Below, piece after piece: positions 54,823 to 63,710 of a stretch of 64,000 nucleotides of DNA. The position numbers and the translations under genes are program-made. Source of the stretch: Enterococcus hirae ATCC 9790. GTDB lineage: Bacteria > Bacillota > Bacilli > Lactobacillales > Enterococcaceae. Under the pieces are notes generated by a model. The model ran no database searches and was not told the DNA's origin. It was given only the letters and a program-made list of their open reading frames with translations. Position 1 is the first letter of the stretch. Each line of letters starts with the position of its first letter. The stretch spans positions 1,127,501-1,191,500 of the forward strand of contig NC_018081.1 in the NCBI RefSeq assembly GCF_000271405.2, read 5' to 3'.

Positions 54823-54879
54823 ATTTATTAAGAAAAGGTTGATGGATTTTATAAACAAAATGGTGTACGCAACAATGTC

Positions 54880-54916
54880 AAGGGTCAAAAACTTTTAAGT
54901 TTTTGACCCTTCTTAT
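54880..54916 (+). terminator. terminator after the membrane-protein remnant
   Basis: AAGGGTCAAAAACTT and AAGTTTTTGACCCTT form a perfect stem, followed by CTTATTT. Confidence 0.8.
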
Positions 54917-55281
54917 TTATATTACAGCCACATCACTTTAGTTTATATAAAGCAACATAGTTGCTGTTAACAAAAGAGTGAATAGAAGCAGTATAGGATT
55001 GATCGTCTGTTCAAAACTCCTGTTCAACTAATCGTGAGTATTGTCTATCTCAAAACGAATATAACTTGTACAGTAGCAACTTAAGTACCTACTAGAATAT
55101 CAGTGATTTTCATTCTAATGAGCGGCTGTTTTTTCTGCATGTTCGACTTATTTATCGGTTTTTCTATACCTAACACCCTTTTTTATGCTCATTTCATCCG
55201 TGTTTATTTAGAAATTACTGCCATTAGCCAACGATTTTTTGAAAAAATTGATCGCTAAAATTGAACCTCTGCCTAATTTTG
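54917..55281. other. gene-free spacer upstream of the Lpl operon
   Basis: About 365 bp with stops in all frames. I see no gene or repeat before the regulatory region that starts at 55282. Confidence 0.6.
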
Positions 55282-55349
55282 TTATCTATATTTTGTATCA
55301 TTTTATCTATAATTTGTTTATTTATTCCTTTTGTTGTAAGCGCTATAAT
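55282..55349 (+). promoter_or_regulatory. promoter and tandem activator sites of the Lpl/Yes operon
   Basis: TATAAT at 55344-55349 is a consensus -10 box. Seventeen bases upstream, the -35 position holds only TTTATT. Just before it are two exact direct repeats, TTATCTATA at 55282-55290 and 55303-55311, spaced 21 bp or two helical turns. A weak -35 with adjacent tandem sites is typical of activation by AraC-type regulators. The likely protein is the response regulator encoded at 61317-62765. Confidence 0.75.
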
Positions 55350-55381
55350 TGGCTTGTGAATGACACGAAAGGAGTTTTACG

Positions 55382-56329
55382 ATGAAAAAAAGAAAGGGGT
55401 TAAATCATTTTTTTGCTAATCTATGGCGCTACAAAGCTTTAGTACTAATGGCTGTGCCGGGGATGCTATGGATGATTTTTTTCTTTTATATCCCAGTATT
55501 AGCAAACGTAGTAGCATTTAAAAACTTCCATATTTCTGCTGACGGGTTTTTAGCTAGTTTAAGAGAAAGCCCTTGGGTTGGTTGGGAAAATTTCCGCTTC
55601 TTATTTACTTCTGATCAAGCTTTCTTGATCACTAAAAACACCATTTTATATAATGTTACTTTTATTCTTTTGAATTTATTGATTTCCGTTGTTTTTGCCA
55701 TCATTATGAGTGAATTACGGAATAAACGACTGGTAAAAGTTTACCAAACAATGTCGTTACTTCCTTACTTTCTATCATGGGTCATCATTGGGTATTTTGT
55801 TTATGCCTTCTTGAGTCCTGACAAAGGAATCTTTAATCAGTGGATCACTGGGCATGGTGGAGAAGCGATCAACTGGTATAACGAACCGAAGTATTGGCCG
55901 TTTATTCTTGTCTTTATCGGTACGTGGAAAGGGATTGGCTATAACAGTATCATTTATTTTGCTTCTGTTATGGGGATCGATCCTACTTATTATGAAGCAG
56001 CGATGGTGGATGGTGCCAGCAAATGGCAACAAATCAAACATGTGACGATTCCACAATTGATTCCGTTGATGACGATCTTAACGATTCTAGCTGTCGGGAA
56101 TATTTTCCGAGCAGACTTTGGTTTATTCTACAATATCCCGAGAAATTCCGGGGCACTTTATGATGTCACACAAGTATTGGATACTTACATTTATAATGGC
56201 TTGACCTCTACTGGTGACTTTGGAATGACAGCTGCAGCGGGATTGTATCAATCCGTTGTCGGGTTTGTTCTATTGATGATCACAAATACGATTGCTCGTC
56301 GTTTCGACAGCGAATCAGCATTGTTCTAG
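55382..56329 (+). CDS. ABC sugar importer permease, LplB/YtcP family
   Basis: This 315-residue permease has six membrane helices and the conserved cytoplasmic EAA-type loop YYEAAMVDGASKWQQIKHVT near residue 200, which contacts the ATPase. Members import oligosaccharides together with an LplC-type partner and a LipO lipoprotein, both encoded next. AAAGGAG precedes the ATG. No ATPase gene is present; these systems usually share MsmK-type ATPases. Confidence 0.93.
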   Translation: MKKRKGLNHFFANLWRYKALVLMAVPGMLWMIFFFYIPVLANVVAFKNFHISADGFLASLRESPWVGWENFRFLFTSDQAFLITKNTILYNVTFILLNLLISVVFAIIMSELRNKRLVKVYQTMSLLPYFLSWVIIGYFVYAFLSPDKGIFNQWITGHGGEAINWYNEPKYWPFILVFIGTWKGIGYNSIIYFASVMGIDPTYYEAAMVDGASKWQQIKHVTIPQLIPLMTILTILAVGNIFRADFGLFYNIPRNSGALYDVTQVLDTYIYNGLTSTGDFGMTAAAGLYQSVVGFVLLMITNTIARRFDSESALF

Positions 56330-56342
56330 GGAGGAGAAAGAA

Positions 56343-57262
56343 ATGAAAAAAAGAAAGTCGAACGAGTACAAATTCGTTCATTTAACAAAACAACCAATTT
56401 TTTCTCTAACTTGTTGATCGCATTGTTTGCTCTTTCTTGCATCTTACCGTTTCTATTCGTGATTGCGATTTCTTTTACGAAAGAATCCGCTTTGACACAA
56501 TATGGCTACAGTTTTTGGCCAAAAGAATTTAGTACATTTGGGTATACTTACTTATTCGGTCAAATGCAAGACAAGATTTTCCAAGCTTTATTTGTGACGA
56601 TCCTTGTCACTGTTCTAGGGACTTTGATCAATAGTACAGCGACTTCTTTATACGCTTATGCGATTTCACGATCAAACTTCCCATTTCGGCGCTTCTTTAC
56701 CGTATTTTGTTTGATCACGATGTTGTTCTCACCAGGGATGGTTGCGAACTATTTAGTAATGACGAATCTCTTGCAGTTAAAAGATACGATCTGGGCATTG
56801 ATTTTGCCAATGGCGGTCAGCCCGTTCAATATCATCGTGATGCGAACGTTCTTCAAACGCTCGGTTTCAGATTCGATCATTGAATCTGCAAGAATTGATG
56901 GGGCTAGTGAGCTGCGAATCTTTGTGCAAATCGTTTTACCGCTGGCAATTCCAGGGATTGCAACGATCAGTTTGTTTGCTGCCTTAGGGTATTGGAATGA
57001 TTGGTTTAATGCGTTGCTTTACATTCAAGATGATAAACTGGTTCCTTTGCAATATTTATTGATGAAGATCCAAAGCAATATTCAATATTTGACACAAAAT
57101 TCAGGAGCGGGCAGTCAATTGACAGGCGGACTTGCTTCTGTTCCGGGAGAATCAGCTCGAATGGCGATCGTCGTGATTTCTACTTTACCGATTGCGATCA
57201 GCTATCCATTCTTCCAGAAACATTTTGTTAAAGGATTAACGATTGGTGGAGTAAAAGAGTAA
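56343..57262 (+). CDS. ABC sugar importer permease, LplC family, with N-terminal frameshift
   Basis: This is the second permease of the Lpl-type importer. The EAA-type loop is IIESARIDGASELRIF, near the C-terminal third. The natural start appears to be the ATG at 56343, which has GGGAGGAG upstream, but that frame stops at TGA after 24 codons. One extra A in the A7 tract right after the ATG joins it to the long downstream frame and gives a normal LplC N-terminus (KVERVQIRSFNKTTNFFSN). As read, the long frame could start only at TTG 56411, already within the first helix and without a ribosome site. Confidence 0.85.
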
Positions 57263-57299
57263 TGCAATAAAAATATAAAACAATTTAGGAGGAAGAAAA

Positions 57300-58754
57300 A
57301 TGAAGTTATGGAAGAAATTAGCCTTTACTGGCGTTTCTGCAATGATGGTTGGAACATTGGCAGCCTGCGGATCGGGGACAAAAGAAAAAGCTGAAGCAAG
57401 TGATTCAACAACCCTTCAAATGTATCAAATCGGTGATAAACCAGAGAATTTCGATCAGTTAATGGACATTGCAAATAAACGGATCGAAGATAAAATCGGA
57501 GTCAAAGTCAATATCAACTACATCGGTTGGGGCGATTACGAGAAGAAAATGAATGTCATTATCTCTTCTGGTGAAAACTACGATATTGCCTTTGCCAACA
57601 ACTATGTATCAAATGCGCAAAAGGGTGCATTTACTGATTTGACAGAATTAGCACCAAAATATGCGAAAGAAGCGTATGATTCTTTAGATGAAGCGTATAT
57701 CAAAGGAAATTTAGTTAACGGAAAATTGTATGCCTTTCCAGTAAATGGCAATGTGTTTGCCCAACAAGTGTTGACTTTCAACAAGCCGTTATTAGATAAA
57801 TACAATTTATCGATTGATGGGATCGAATCTTATCAGGATGCGGAAAAAGTGTTACAAGAATTCCATAAAAAAGACCCAAATACAGCTGCTTTTGCGATTG
57901 GACAAGGATTTAAGGTCCAAGGAGATTTCGATTATCCATTAGGGAATACATTACCATTTGCGGTTGATTTGAACGGCGATGACACTAAGATCATCAATCA
58001 ATACGACAACAAAACGTTTATCGAATTATTACGTACGATGCACAGCTGGTATAAACAAGGATTGATTCCTAGCGATGCTGCTACTAGTAATAAAGATTAC
58101 CCACTTGAAGGGAATACTTGGTTAATGCGTGGCGAAACGCAAGGACCATACGATTATGGCGATACGATCTTGACTAATGCAGCGAAACAAGAATTGGTTT
58201 CAAAAGCAATCACTGTTCCATTGAAGTCAACTGGACAAGCACAAATGGCCAACTTTGTCGTATCAAATACCTCTAAAAACAAAGAAAAATCAGTTGAATT
58301 TTTAGGTTTATTAAATAGCGATCCAGAATTATTGAATGGTTTAGTTTGGGGTATCGAAGGCGAAGCATGGAAAAAAGATGGCGATGACAAGATCAAATTA
58401 TTAGATGGGTACCAACCAAACATGCACATGTCTGCTTGGAATACCGGTAACAATGAAATCTTATACACACAAGATACGATCACAGATGAAATGATCGCTG
58501 AAAGAGATAAATCAATTGAAGAAGCAAAAACTTCTCCAATCTTAGGCTTTAGTTTCAATACAGATAGCGTAAAAACAGAACTAAGTAATATCTCAAATGT
58601 CATGAATCAATACCTAGATGGATTAAATACTGGGACAGTTGATCCTGATGAAACATTACCAAAACTAAAAGATGCTTTGAACAGAGCAGGTTATGACAAA
58701 GTATTAACAGAAATGCAAAAACAATATGATGCATTTCGTAAGGAAAGTAAATAA
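57300..58754 (+). CDS. extracellular solute-binding lipoprotein, LipO/LplA family
   Basis: This 484-residue lipoprotein has a lipobox LAAC with Cys23 as the lipidated residue. The body is an SBP_bac_1 fold. The C-terminal segment (about 395-484) matches the DUF3502 region found in LipO proteins that serve Lpl/Ytc-type importers. It captures an oligosaccharide or complex glycan outside the membrane and delivers it to the two permeases encoded just upstream. TAGGAGGAAG precedes the ATG. The ligand is unknown. Confidence 0.92.
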   Translation: MKLWKKLAFTGVSAMMVGTLAACGSGTKEKAEASDSTTLQMYQIGDKPENFDQLMDIANKRIEDKIGVKVNINYIGWGDYEKKMNVIISSGENYDIAFANNYVSNAQKGAFTDLTELAPKYAKEAYDSLDEAYIKGNLVNGKLYAFPVNGNVFAQQVLTFNKPLLDKYNLSIDGIESYQDAEKVLQEFHKKDPNTAAFAIGQGFKVQGDFDYPLGNTLPFAVDLNGDDTKIINQYDNKTFIELLRTMHSWYKQGLIPSDAATSNKDYPLEGNTWLMRGETQGPYDYGDTILTNAAKQELVSKAITVPLKSTGQAQMANFVVSNTSKNKEKSVEFLGLLNSDPELLNGLVWGIEGEAWKKDGDDKIKLLDGYQPNMHMSAWNTGNNEILYTQDTITDEMIAERDKSIEEAKTSPILGFSFNTDSVKTELSNISNVMNQYLDGLNTGTVDPDETLPKLKDALNRAGYDKVLTEMQKQYDAFRKESK

Positions 58755-58758
58755 TTCA

Positions 58759-58838
58759 AGAAACTGAATCAGTTTCTAGAAAGAAGCAGAACTTTTTCCG
58801 AAATTTGCATGTCGAATTTTTGGAGAGTTCTGCTTTTT
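58759..58838 (+). terminator. hairpins after the lipoprotein gene
   Basis: A short palindrome, AGAAACTGAATCAGTTTCT (58759-58777), is followed by AGCAGAACT (58785-58793), which pairs with AGTTCTGCT (58825-58833), and five T. It separates the importer genes from the yesL-like and two-component genes, whose lower expression it may allow. Confidence 0.75.
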
Positions 58839-58977
58839 GATTAGTGTCCGAAGAAATGAAAGATAAGCAACCAAGTAGCTAAAAGTTCATTAGGATTTTT
58901 ATCAAACTGGTTCTTTTACTTTTTTACTACTCTTGTATAATGAAAGGGAATACAATATTTTTTATGGAGGGAATCGC

Positions 58978-59592
58978 ATGTTAGGTAAAGCACTAGAAAC
59001 ATTATTTATCAGAGTGTGGGTGGTCATGAAATTAACTTTTTATTTTTGGATCTATACACTGATGGGAGCCATCGTATTAGGGATTGGACCTGCTTATAAA
59101 ACAGTCAACGAATTGTTTTATCTTTATGGTTTTGAATATAAAGAGATTACGTTTAAGCGAGGGTGGGAAACATTTAAACAAACATTTGTCCGTGGGAATG
59201 TGTTGTTTGGTTTATTTTTAGCGGGGACATTTTTGCTTGGCTATAATTTATACTTATCTGTTCAAATTCAAGGAATCCTTTTTTTGATTACTGATTTTAT
59301 CCTGATTTTTAGTTTACTTTATATTTACTCCACTTATCAGTATAGCTTGATTTTAGATAGTGAATACGAAATTTCGATTCCTAACCTACTTAAGTTAAGT
59401 TTTGTTTCAGGCTTTTCCAGTTTTTCGACCTTTTTGAAATTGTTGATTGGCGGAGGCATTATTTTTTGGCTAACTTGGAATTATAAAGGACTGATTCTCT
59501 TTGGTGTGATTGGCTTATTGACTGTTTGGAATGGGCTGGTAACCAAACAATGGCGGGAAAAACTGGATATGCAGTTAGAAAGCTATGAATAA
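58978..59592 (+). CDS. YesL-like DUF624 membrane protein
   Basis: This 204-residue membrane protein has about five helices. FWIYTLMGAIVLGIGPAYKT near residue 20 is the family's N-terminal hallmark (YesL, DUF624). These proteins regularly accompany LplBC/LipO importers and YesMN, with unknown molecular role. The ATG at 58978 follows TGGAGGG by 6 nt; an in-frame start 15 codons upstream lacks a ribosome site. The gene overlaps the kinase gene by 8 nt. Confidence 0.88.
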   Translation: MLGKALETLFIRVWVVMKLTFYFWIYTLMGAIVLGIGPAYKTVNELFYLYGFEYKEITFKRGWETFKQTFVRGNVLFGLFLAGTFLLGYNLYLSVQIQGILFLITDFILIFSLLYIYSTYQYSLILDSEYEISIPNLLKLSFVSGFSSFSTFLKLLIGGGIIFWLTWNYKGLILFGVIGLLTVWNGLVTKQWREKLDMQLESYE

Positions 59593-61312
59593 ATGGCGTA
59601 TTTTATTTTCACAAGGAACACTTCTGAATCGTCTTTTCCGAAAATATGCGCTCGTCCTGATTTTATTAACAACGGTGGCGACTGCTATCATCAGTGTTCA
59701 TACGTGGGTACAAACGCAAGAGCAAGCCAAGCGAACGACAAGTGAGGCGTTACAAAGTACCAGTCGTACACTGAACGATAAAACGACACTAAGTAAAATC
59801 ATTAAAGACCAATTGTTGGGGAACTCTGATAAAATCGAGAATGCGACTACTTATCTGACAAAACCGATCAATGAATATTTGATGTACGCTTATGATCAAC
59901 AACAAAAAACGACCGATTTTGTCTCTTTTCCTTATCTAATGAGAGATATTTATGTCAGCTATGAGGAAGTCAGCTCCGTCTATGTTGTTTTCAGTCAATT
60001 GCCTGAGTATCTGGAATCTTCTAGAGCAAATAAAGGAGGGGTGATTAAAAGTGGTACGCCTAAATTGACAGATGCTTTTTATATCAAAATGTCGATCACG
60101 CAAGGTGGAAGCGAAGTCGGGAGCATGTTTGTCGGTTTTGAAAAAGCGGAATTGGATGCGGCATTAAAGAGTTTGAATACCTTTAGCGGCTTATCATTGT
60201 ATATGATCTCTGGTACCACCAACCGTTTATACACATTCCATGATCAAGGAATGACAAAGGATAAACTAGCAACCCAAGAACAATTGATTACAACCAGCCT
60301 TCAAGAAAATTCCACTTTGCCACTGATAAACCTTGAAAAAAATAATTTCATCCAGTACCAACAATTACCCGATGATTACCGGATATTGGCTACTTTAGAT
60401 CGTTCGATGGTTAGACGAGCGGTTATCCAAGATTTAACACCATTGATTTTCGGTGTATTTCTATTAGATGTCAGTCTGCTATTCTTTTTATACCAAACCT
60501 TCAAGCGCTATTCGCAACAAGTAGATCTCGTGATGGATGCAATGAATGAAACGGCCAAAGGTAATTTGGAGACGCGGATCGATACCACCCAAACGGAATA
60601 TGAATTAAAAGACCTTTCTATAGGGATCAATGAGATGTTGGATAGCATCAACCAATATGTTGAAGATATCTATAAATTGGAAATCAAACAGCAAGATGCC
60701 CACATGCGTGCATTACAAGCACAAATCAATCCTCATTTTCTCTATAACACGTTAGAGTATATTCGGATGTATGCGTTAAGTGAAGGCAGCGAAGAATTGG
60801 CAGATGTGGTGTATGCTTTTTCGGCCTTGTTGCGAAACAATACTAATCAAGAAAAGACGATCAGTTTAAAGGAAGAACTGGACTTTTGCGAAAAATATGT
60901 CTATTTATATCAGATGCGTTACCCCAACCGGATCGCCTATCATTTTTCCATTGATCCATCATTAGCAAGTATCGAAGTACCGAAGTTTGTGATTCAACCA
61001 TTGATCGAAAATTATTTTAAACATGGGGTCGATTTTACACGTTTTGATAATGCCTTAAGCGTGAAAGTGTTTCGTGAAGGGCAACGAGTCCAGATTATTG
61101 TGAAGGATAACGGCAAAGGGATCACACCGGAACGCTTGGCAGAGATCGAATCAAGATTGGCGCATCCTAAAGTCGAATTGTACCAATCGATTGGATTGCA
61201 AAATGTGAATGAACGTTTGCGTGCTAGTTTTGGACATAGTTATCAGATGAAGCTAAGTACCAATCAAGAAGGAGGATTGTCTGTCACTATTACATTTAAA
61301 GAAAAGGGGTAG
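59585..61312 (+). CDS. sensor histidine kinase, YesM (LytS-type) family
   Basis: This 575-residue membrane kinase has helices at about 15-37 and 290-312 that enclose an extracellular sensor domain of about 250 residues. A HAMP region (about 313-370) and a His_kinase domain follow, with the phosphoacceptor His384 in INPHFLYNTLE. A HATPase domain closes it (KDNGKGI and SIGLQNVNERL motifs). It probably senses the importer's substrate or its binding protein and phosphorylates the response regulator encoded 4 nt downstream. Confidence 0.94.
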   Translation: MNKWRILFSQGTLLNRLFRKYALVLILLTTVATAIISVHTWVQTQEQAKRTTSEALQSTSRTLNDKTTLSKIIKDQLLGNSDKIENATTYLTKPINEYLMYAYDQQQKTTDFVSFPYLMRDIYVSYEEVSSVYVVFSQLPEYLESSRANKGGVIKSGTPKLTDAFYIKMSITQGGSEVGSMFVGFEKAELDAALKSLNTFSGLSLYMISGTTNRLYTFHDQGMTKDKLATQEQLITTSLQENSTLPLINLEKNNFIQYQQLPDDYRILATLDRSMVRRAVIQDLTPLIFGVFLLDVSLLFFLYQTFKRYSQQVDLVMDAMNETAKGNLETRIDTTQTEYELKDLSIGINEMLDSINQYVEDIYKLEIKQQDAHMRALQAQINPHFLYNTLEYIRMYALSEGSEELADVVYAFSALLRNNTNQEKTISLKEELDFCEKYVYLYQMRYPNRIAYHFSIDPSLASIEVPKFVIQPLIENYFKHGVDFTRFDNALSVKVFREGQRVQIIVKDNGKGITPERLAEIESRLAHPKVELYQSIGLQNVNERLRASFGHSYQMKLSTNQEGGLSVTITFKEKG

Positions 61313-61316
61313 GAAC

Positions 61317-62765
61317 ATGTACCGAGTGTTATTAGTCGACGATGAATATATGATCTTGGCAGGGTTGCAAAAAATTGTTGATTGGGCAAGTTTGGGATTT
61401 CAGGTAGTCGCAACGGCAGAAAACGCGATGCAAGGATTGTCTGTTTTAGAAAATCAATCCATTGATTTAGTTATAACAGATGTCACGATGCCCGAAATGA
61501 ATGGTTTAGAATTTATCGAGGCGGCTCAAAAGGAACATCATGCGTTTGAATTTATGATTCTTTCTGGTTATCAGGAATTTGATTATTTAAAAAGTGGGAT
61601 GCAATTAGGGGCCATCAATTACTTGATGAAGCCAGTTAATAAAACCGAACTGATTGCTAGTTTAACCAAAGTGAAGCAGCAATTAGATCATCAAATTGAA
61701 CAGAAAAACCAGCAAGAAATCTATCAAGAAGTCCTTTTTAGTCAGTGGCTCAATGAAGAATTAGATAAAGTGAGTGAAGAAGAGATTTTAGACAAAATCG
61801 GAGGGAAACAACGAAGAGTTTTACTCGCTCAAGTGTCTAGATCCGTCGGGAAATCAGTGAATCAGTGGCTGAAAAACCACCAAGAACTTTTTTATTATCA
61901 ACGAAACTTTGGAGACATGGAACGCTTTACTTTGTTGCTGGAAGAAGCGTCAGTTTCTGCATTTTGCCGCTTCATTCAAGAGAAGAGTATGGAAGAAAAC
62001 TGGTTGATCAGTATTGGAGATGAAACAGCAGATCCCGATAAGATCCCTGAGAGTTATCAATATGCCAAAGATAATTTACAACTGCATCAATTTTACGGTG
62101 AAAAAGATCAACATATCTTTTTTGCCGAACAAGAAGCAGCGAAAGAACAGGCAATTGATTTTTCTTCGTTTAATCGTGTGTTAAAAAGCGGGCAATTGGC
62201 TAGTGCCCAACAAATGATCACTCAATTTTTTGACCAATTCCAAACTGCTGTGATGACACCGGATGATATCCGTCATTTTAGTTTTTTGTTGTTTATGGAT
62301 ATCCACCGGGAATTGATTCGGCTAGAAGACGATGAATATTTAAAAGGGATTCAACAGATCAATCAAGCAAAAACAGTCCAAGAACTGCATCAACTCTTAC
62401 TATCTTTGATCAAGGAACAGCAAAAACAAGTCCGATATAGCGAGAATGTCGAACGAGTGATGACGATCTTACACGAACACTACCGAGAACCTTTAACCTT
62501 GAAAGAAGTTTCAGAAAGCCTGCATTTGAATGTGATGTATTTGGGGCAATTATTCAAAAAAGAAACGAAAAAAAGTTTTTCAACTTATTTAAATCATCTC
62601 AGAATGGAACAAGCGAAATGGTTGCTGCTGCATAGCAATCAAAATATCAATGAAATTTCTAGTGAGATCGGCTACAACAAAACAACCTATTTTTCAAAGT
62701 TGTTCAAAAAAATCGTCGGCAAGTCACCAAAAGAATATCGTGAAAAGAATGGAATGATCGTATAA
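61317..62765 (+). CDS. response regulator, YesN family (REC plus AraC-type DNA-binding domain)
   Basis: This 482-residue regulator has a receiver domain (about 1-120) with acidic residues in VDDE, the phosphorylated Asp55 (VITDVTMPEMNG) and Lys near 104 (LMKPVNK). The last 100 residues form an AraC-type domain with two helix-turn-helix motifs (LTLKEVSESLHLNVMYLGQL and INEISSEIGYNKTTYFSKLF). Its probable target is the pair of direct repeats at 55282-55311, upstream of the importer genes. Its ATG follows AAAAGGGGTAGG. Confidence 0.94.
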   Translation: MYRVLLVDDEYMILAGLQKIVDWASLGFQVVATAENAMQGLSVLENQSIDLVITDVTMPEMNGLEFIEAAQKEHHAFEFMILSGYQEFDYLKSGMQLGAINYLMKPVNKTELIASLTKVKQQLDHQIEQKNQQEIYQEVLFSQWLNEELDKVSEEEILDKIGGKQRRVLLAQVSRSVGKSVNQWLKNHQELFYYQRNFGDMERFTLLLEEASVSAFCRFIQEKSMEENWLISIGDETADPDKIPESYQYAKDNLQLHQFYGEKDQHIFFAEQEAAKEQAIDFSSFNRVLKSGQLASAQQMITQFFDQFQTAVMTPDDIRHFSFLLFMDIHRELIRLEDDEYLKGIQQINQAKTVQELHQLLLSLIKEQQKQVRYSENVERVMTILHEHYREPLTLKEVSESLHLNVMYLGQLFKKETKKSFSTYLNHLRMEQAKWLLLHSNQNINEISSEIGYNKTTYFSKLFKKIVGKSPKEYREKNGMIV

Positions 62766-62872
62766 AATCAGCTACTGTGGTTCAGAGGAAAGTGCTCATT
62801 ACCCTCATCAAGTAAATCCAAGGTGCTGCATGTCTTGAAGCTTGTTTAAATTAGTATAATTCGGTACAATTT

Positions 62873-62891
62873 TTCTAGATGATGTCTAGAA
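62873..62891. promoter_or_regulatory. inverted repeat upstream of the DUF998 gene
   Basis: TTCTAGA (62873-62879) and TCTAGAA (62885-62891) are perfect arms around TGATG, and flanking A/T bases extend the symmetry. It lies about 13 bp downstream of a TATAAT at 62855-62860, a position suited to a repressor operator. Confidence 0.5.
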
Positions 62892-62951
62892 TTTTGAAAG
62901 AAAGCGAGCATGAAACTTTCTTTTTTCTGGTTGGTGAAAAGAGGATGCAGG

Positions 62952-63587
62952 ATGGATTTTTTACGTAAATATGGATTTTATTTTTTATTGTCAGGAGTAG
63001 TAAGTGATTTTCTGACGCCGTATGTTTTAGGGATTTTTTATCCCAAACTTAATCAAATGACTGCTGTGATCAGTCTTTTTGGGGATGTTGGTAGTCCCGT
63101 ACGAAAAGCATTTTTGATTTGGTCGGTCATATCTGGCTGCTTGTATGTTTTGGCAATGCCAGCGTTATATCAAGCTTTTGTTACTACTTCAAAACCACTT
63201 GCTTTATTAGTGACAGCTGCCATCGGTCTATATGGTGTTACAGATTGTATTTTTACCGGGTTATTTAGTGTGGACACGAACGAAACTTCTTGGAATTTTT
63301 CGACTTGGATCCACAATCTTGGTTCAGGGATTGGGTATGGTGGATTTATTTTGTTCCCTTTATTTGTTTTCTTATTGTATCGCAAAATGGGCGATGCACA
63401 ATTAACTCAATCGTTTTTTATTTTACTAGTTGCCAGCTTGGTTTTTGCAGGAATTTATGGCGCAGCACGTATTCCCGGATTAAATCAATTGCCGGTTTTG
63501 AATCAGTTAGGTTTTTGTCAACGGATCAGTTTCTTCTTTAATTATTTACCAATTGTGTGGTTAAGTATCTTACACATTAGGGCATAG
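62952..63587 (+). CDS. DUF998-family integral membrane protein
   Basis: This 211-residue protein has six predicted helices. The N-terminal LLSGVVSDFLTPYVLG and the Pro/Gly-bearing second half (WIHNLGSGIGYGGFILFPLF) fit the DUF998 family, whose function is unknown. The ATG at 62952 follows GAGGATGCAGG. An in-frame ATG 14 codons upstream is possible, with a weaker ribosome site. The gene is monocistronic, behind its own promoter and inverted repeat. Confidence 0.7.
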   Translation: MDFLRKYGFYFLLSGVVSDFLTPYVLGIFYPKLNQMTAVISLFGDVGSPVRKAFLIWSVISGCLYVLAMPALYQAFVTTSKPLALLVTAAIGLYGVTDCIFTGLFSVDTNETSWNFSTWIHNLGSGIGYGGFILFPLFVFLLYRKMGDAQLTQSFFILLVASLVFAGIYGAARIPGLNQLPVLNQLGFCQRISFFFNYLPIVWLSILHIRA

Positions 63588-63603
63588 CGGACTGTAGCCC
63601 TAA
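63577..63603 (+). terminator. weak hairpin at the end of the DUF998 gene
   Basis: TTAGGGC and GCCCTAA form a 7-bp stem that overlaps the stop codon. There is no T tract, so the terminator function is uncertain. Confidence 0.35.
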
Positions 63604-63710
63604 CTAAATGCTGGAAATTCGTAAAACTGATTGAAACCACAGGACAAATGTGTCAGACTAAACCTTGACCGCACATCGTGATGTGCAAATGTATATCGTA
63701 GGGGAGTCTA

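Noticed and set aside
54657..54842. 61-codon frame in the region after the Mga-like gene
   Set aside because: It overlaps, in another frame, the more convincing two-helix remnant at 54622-54822.
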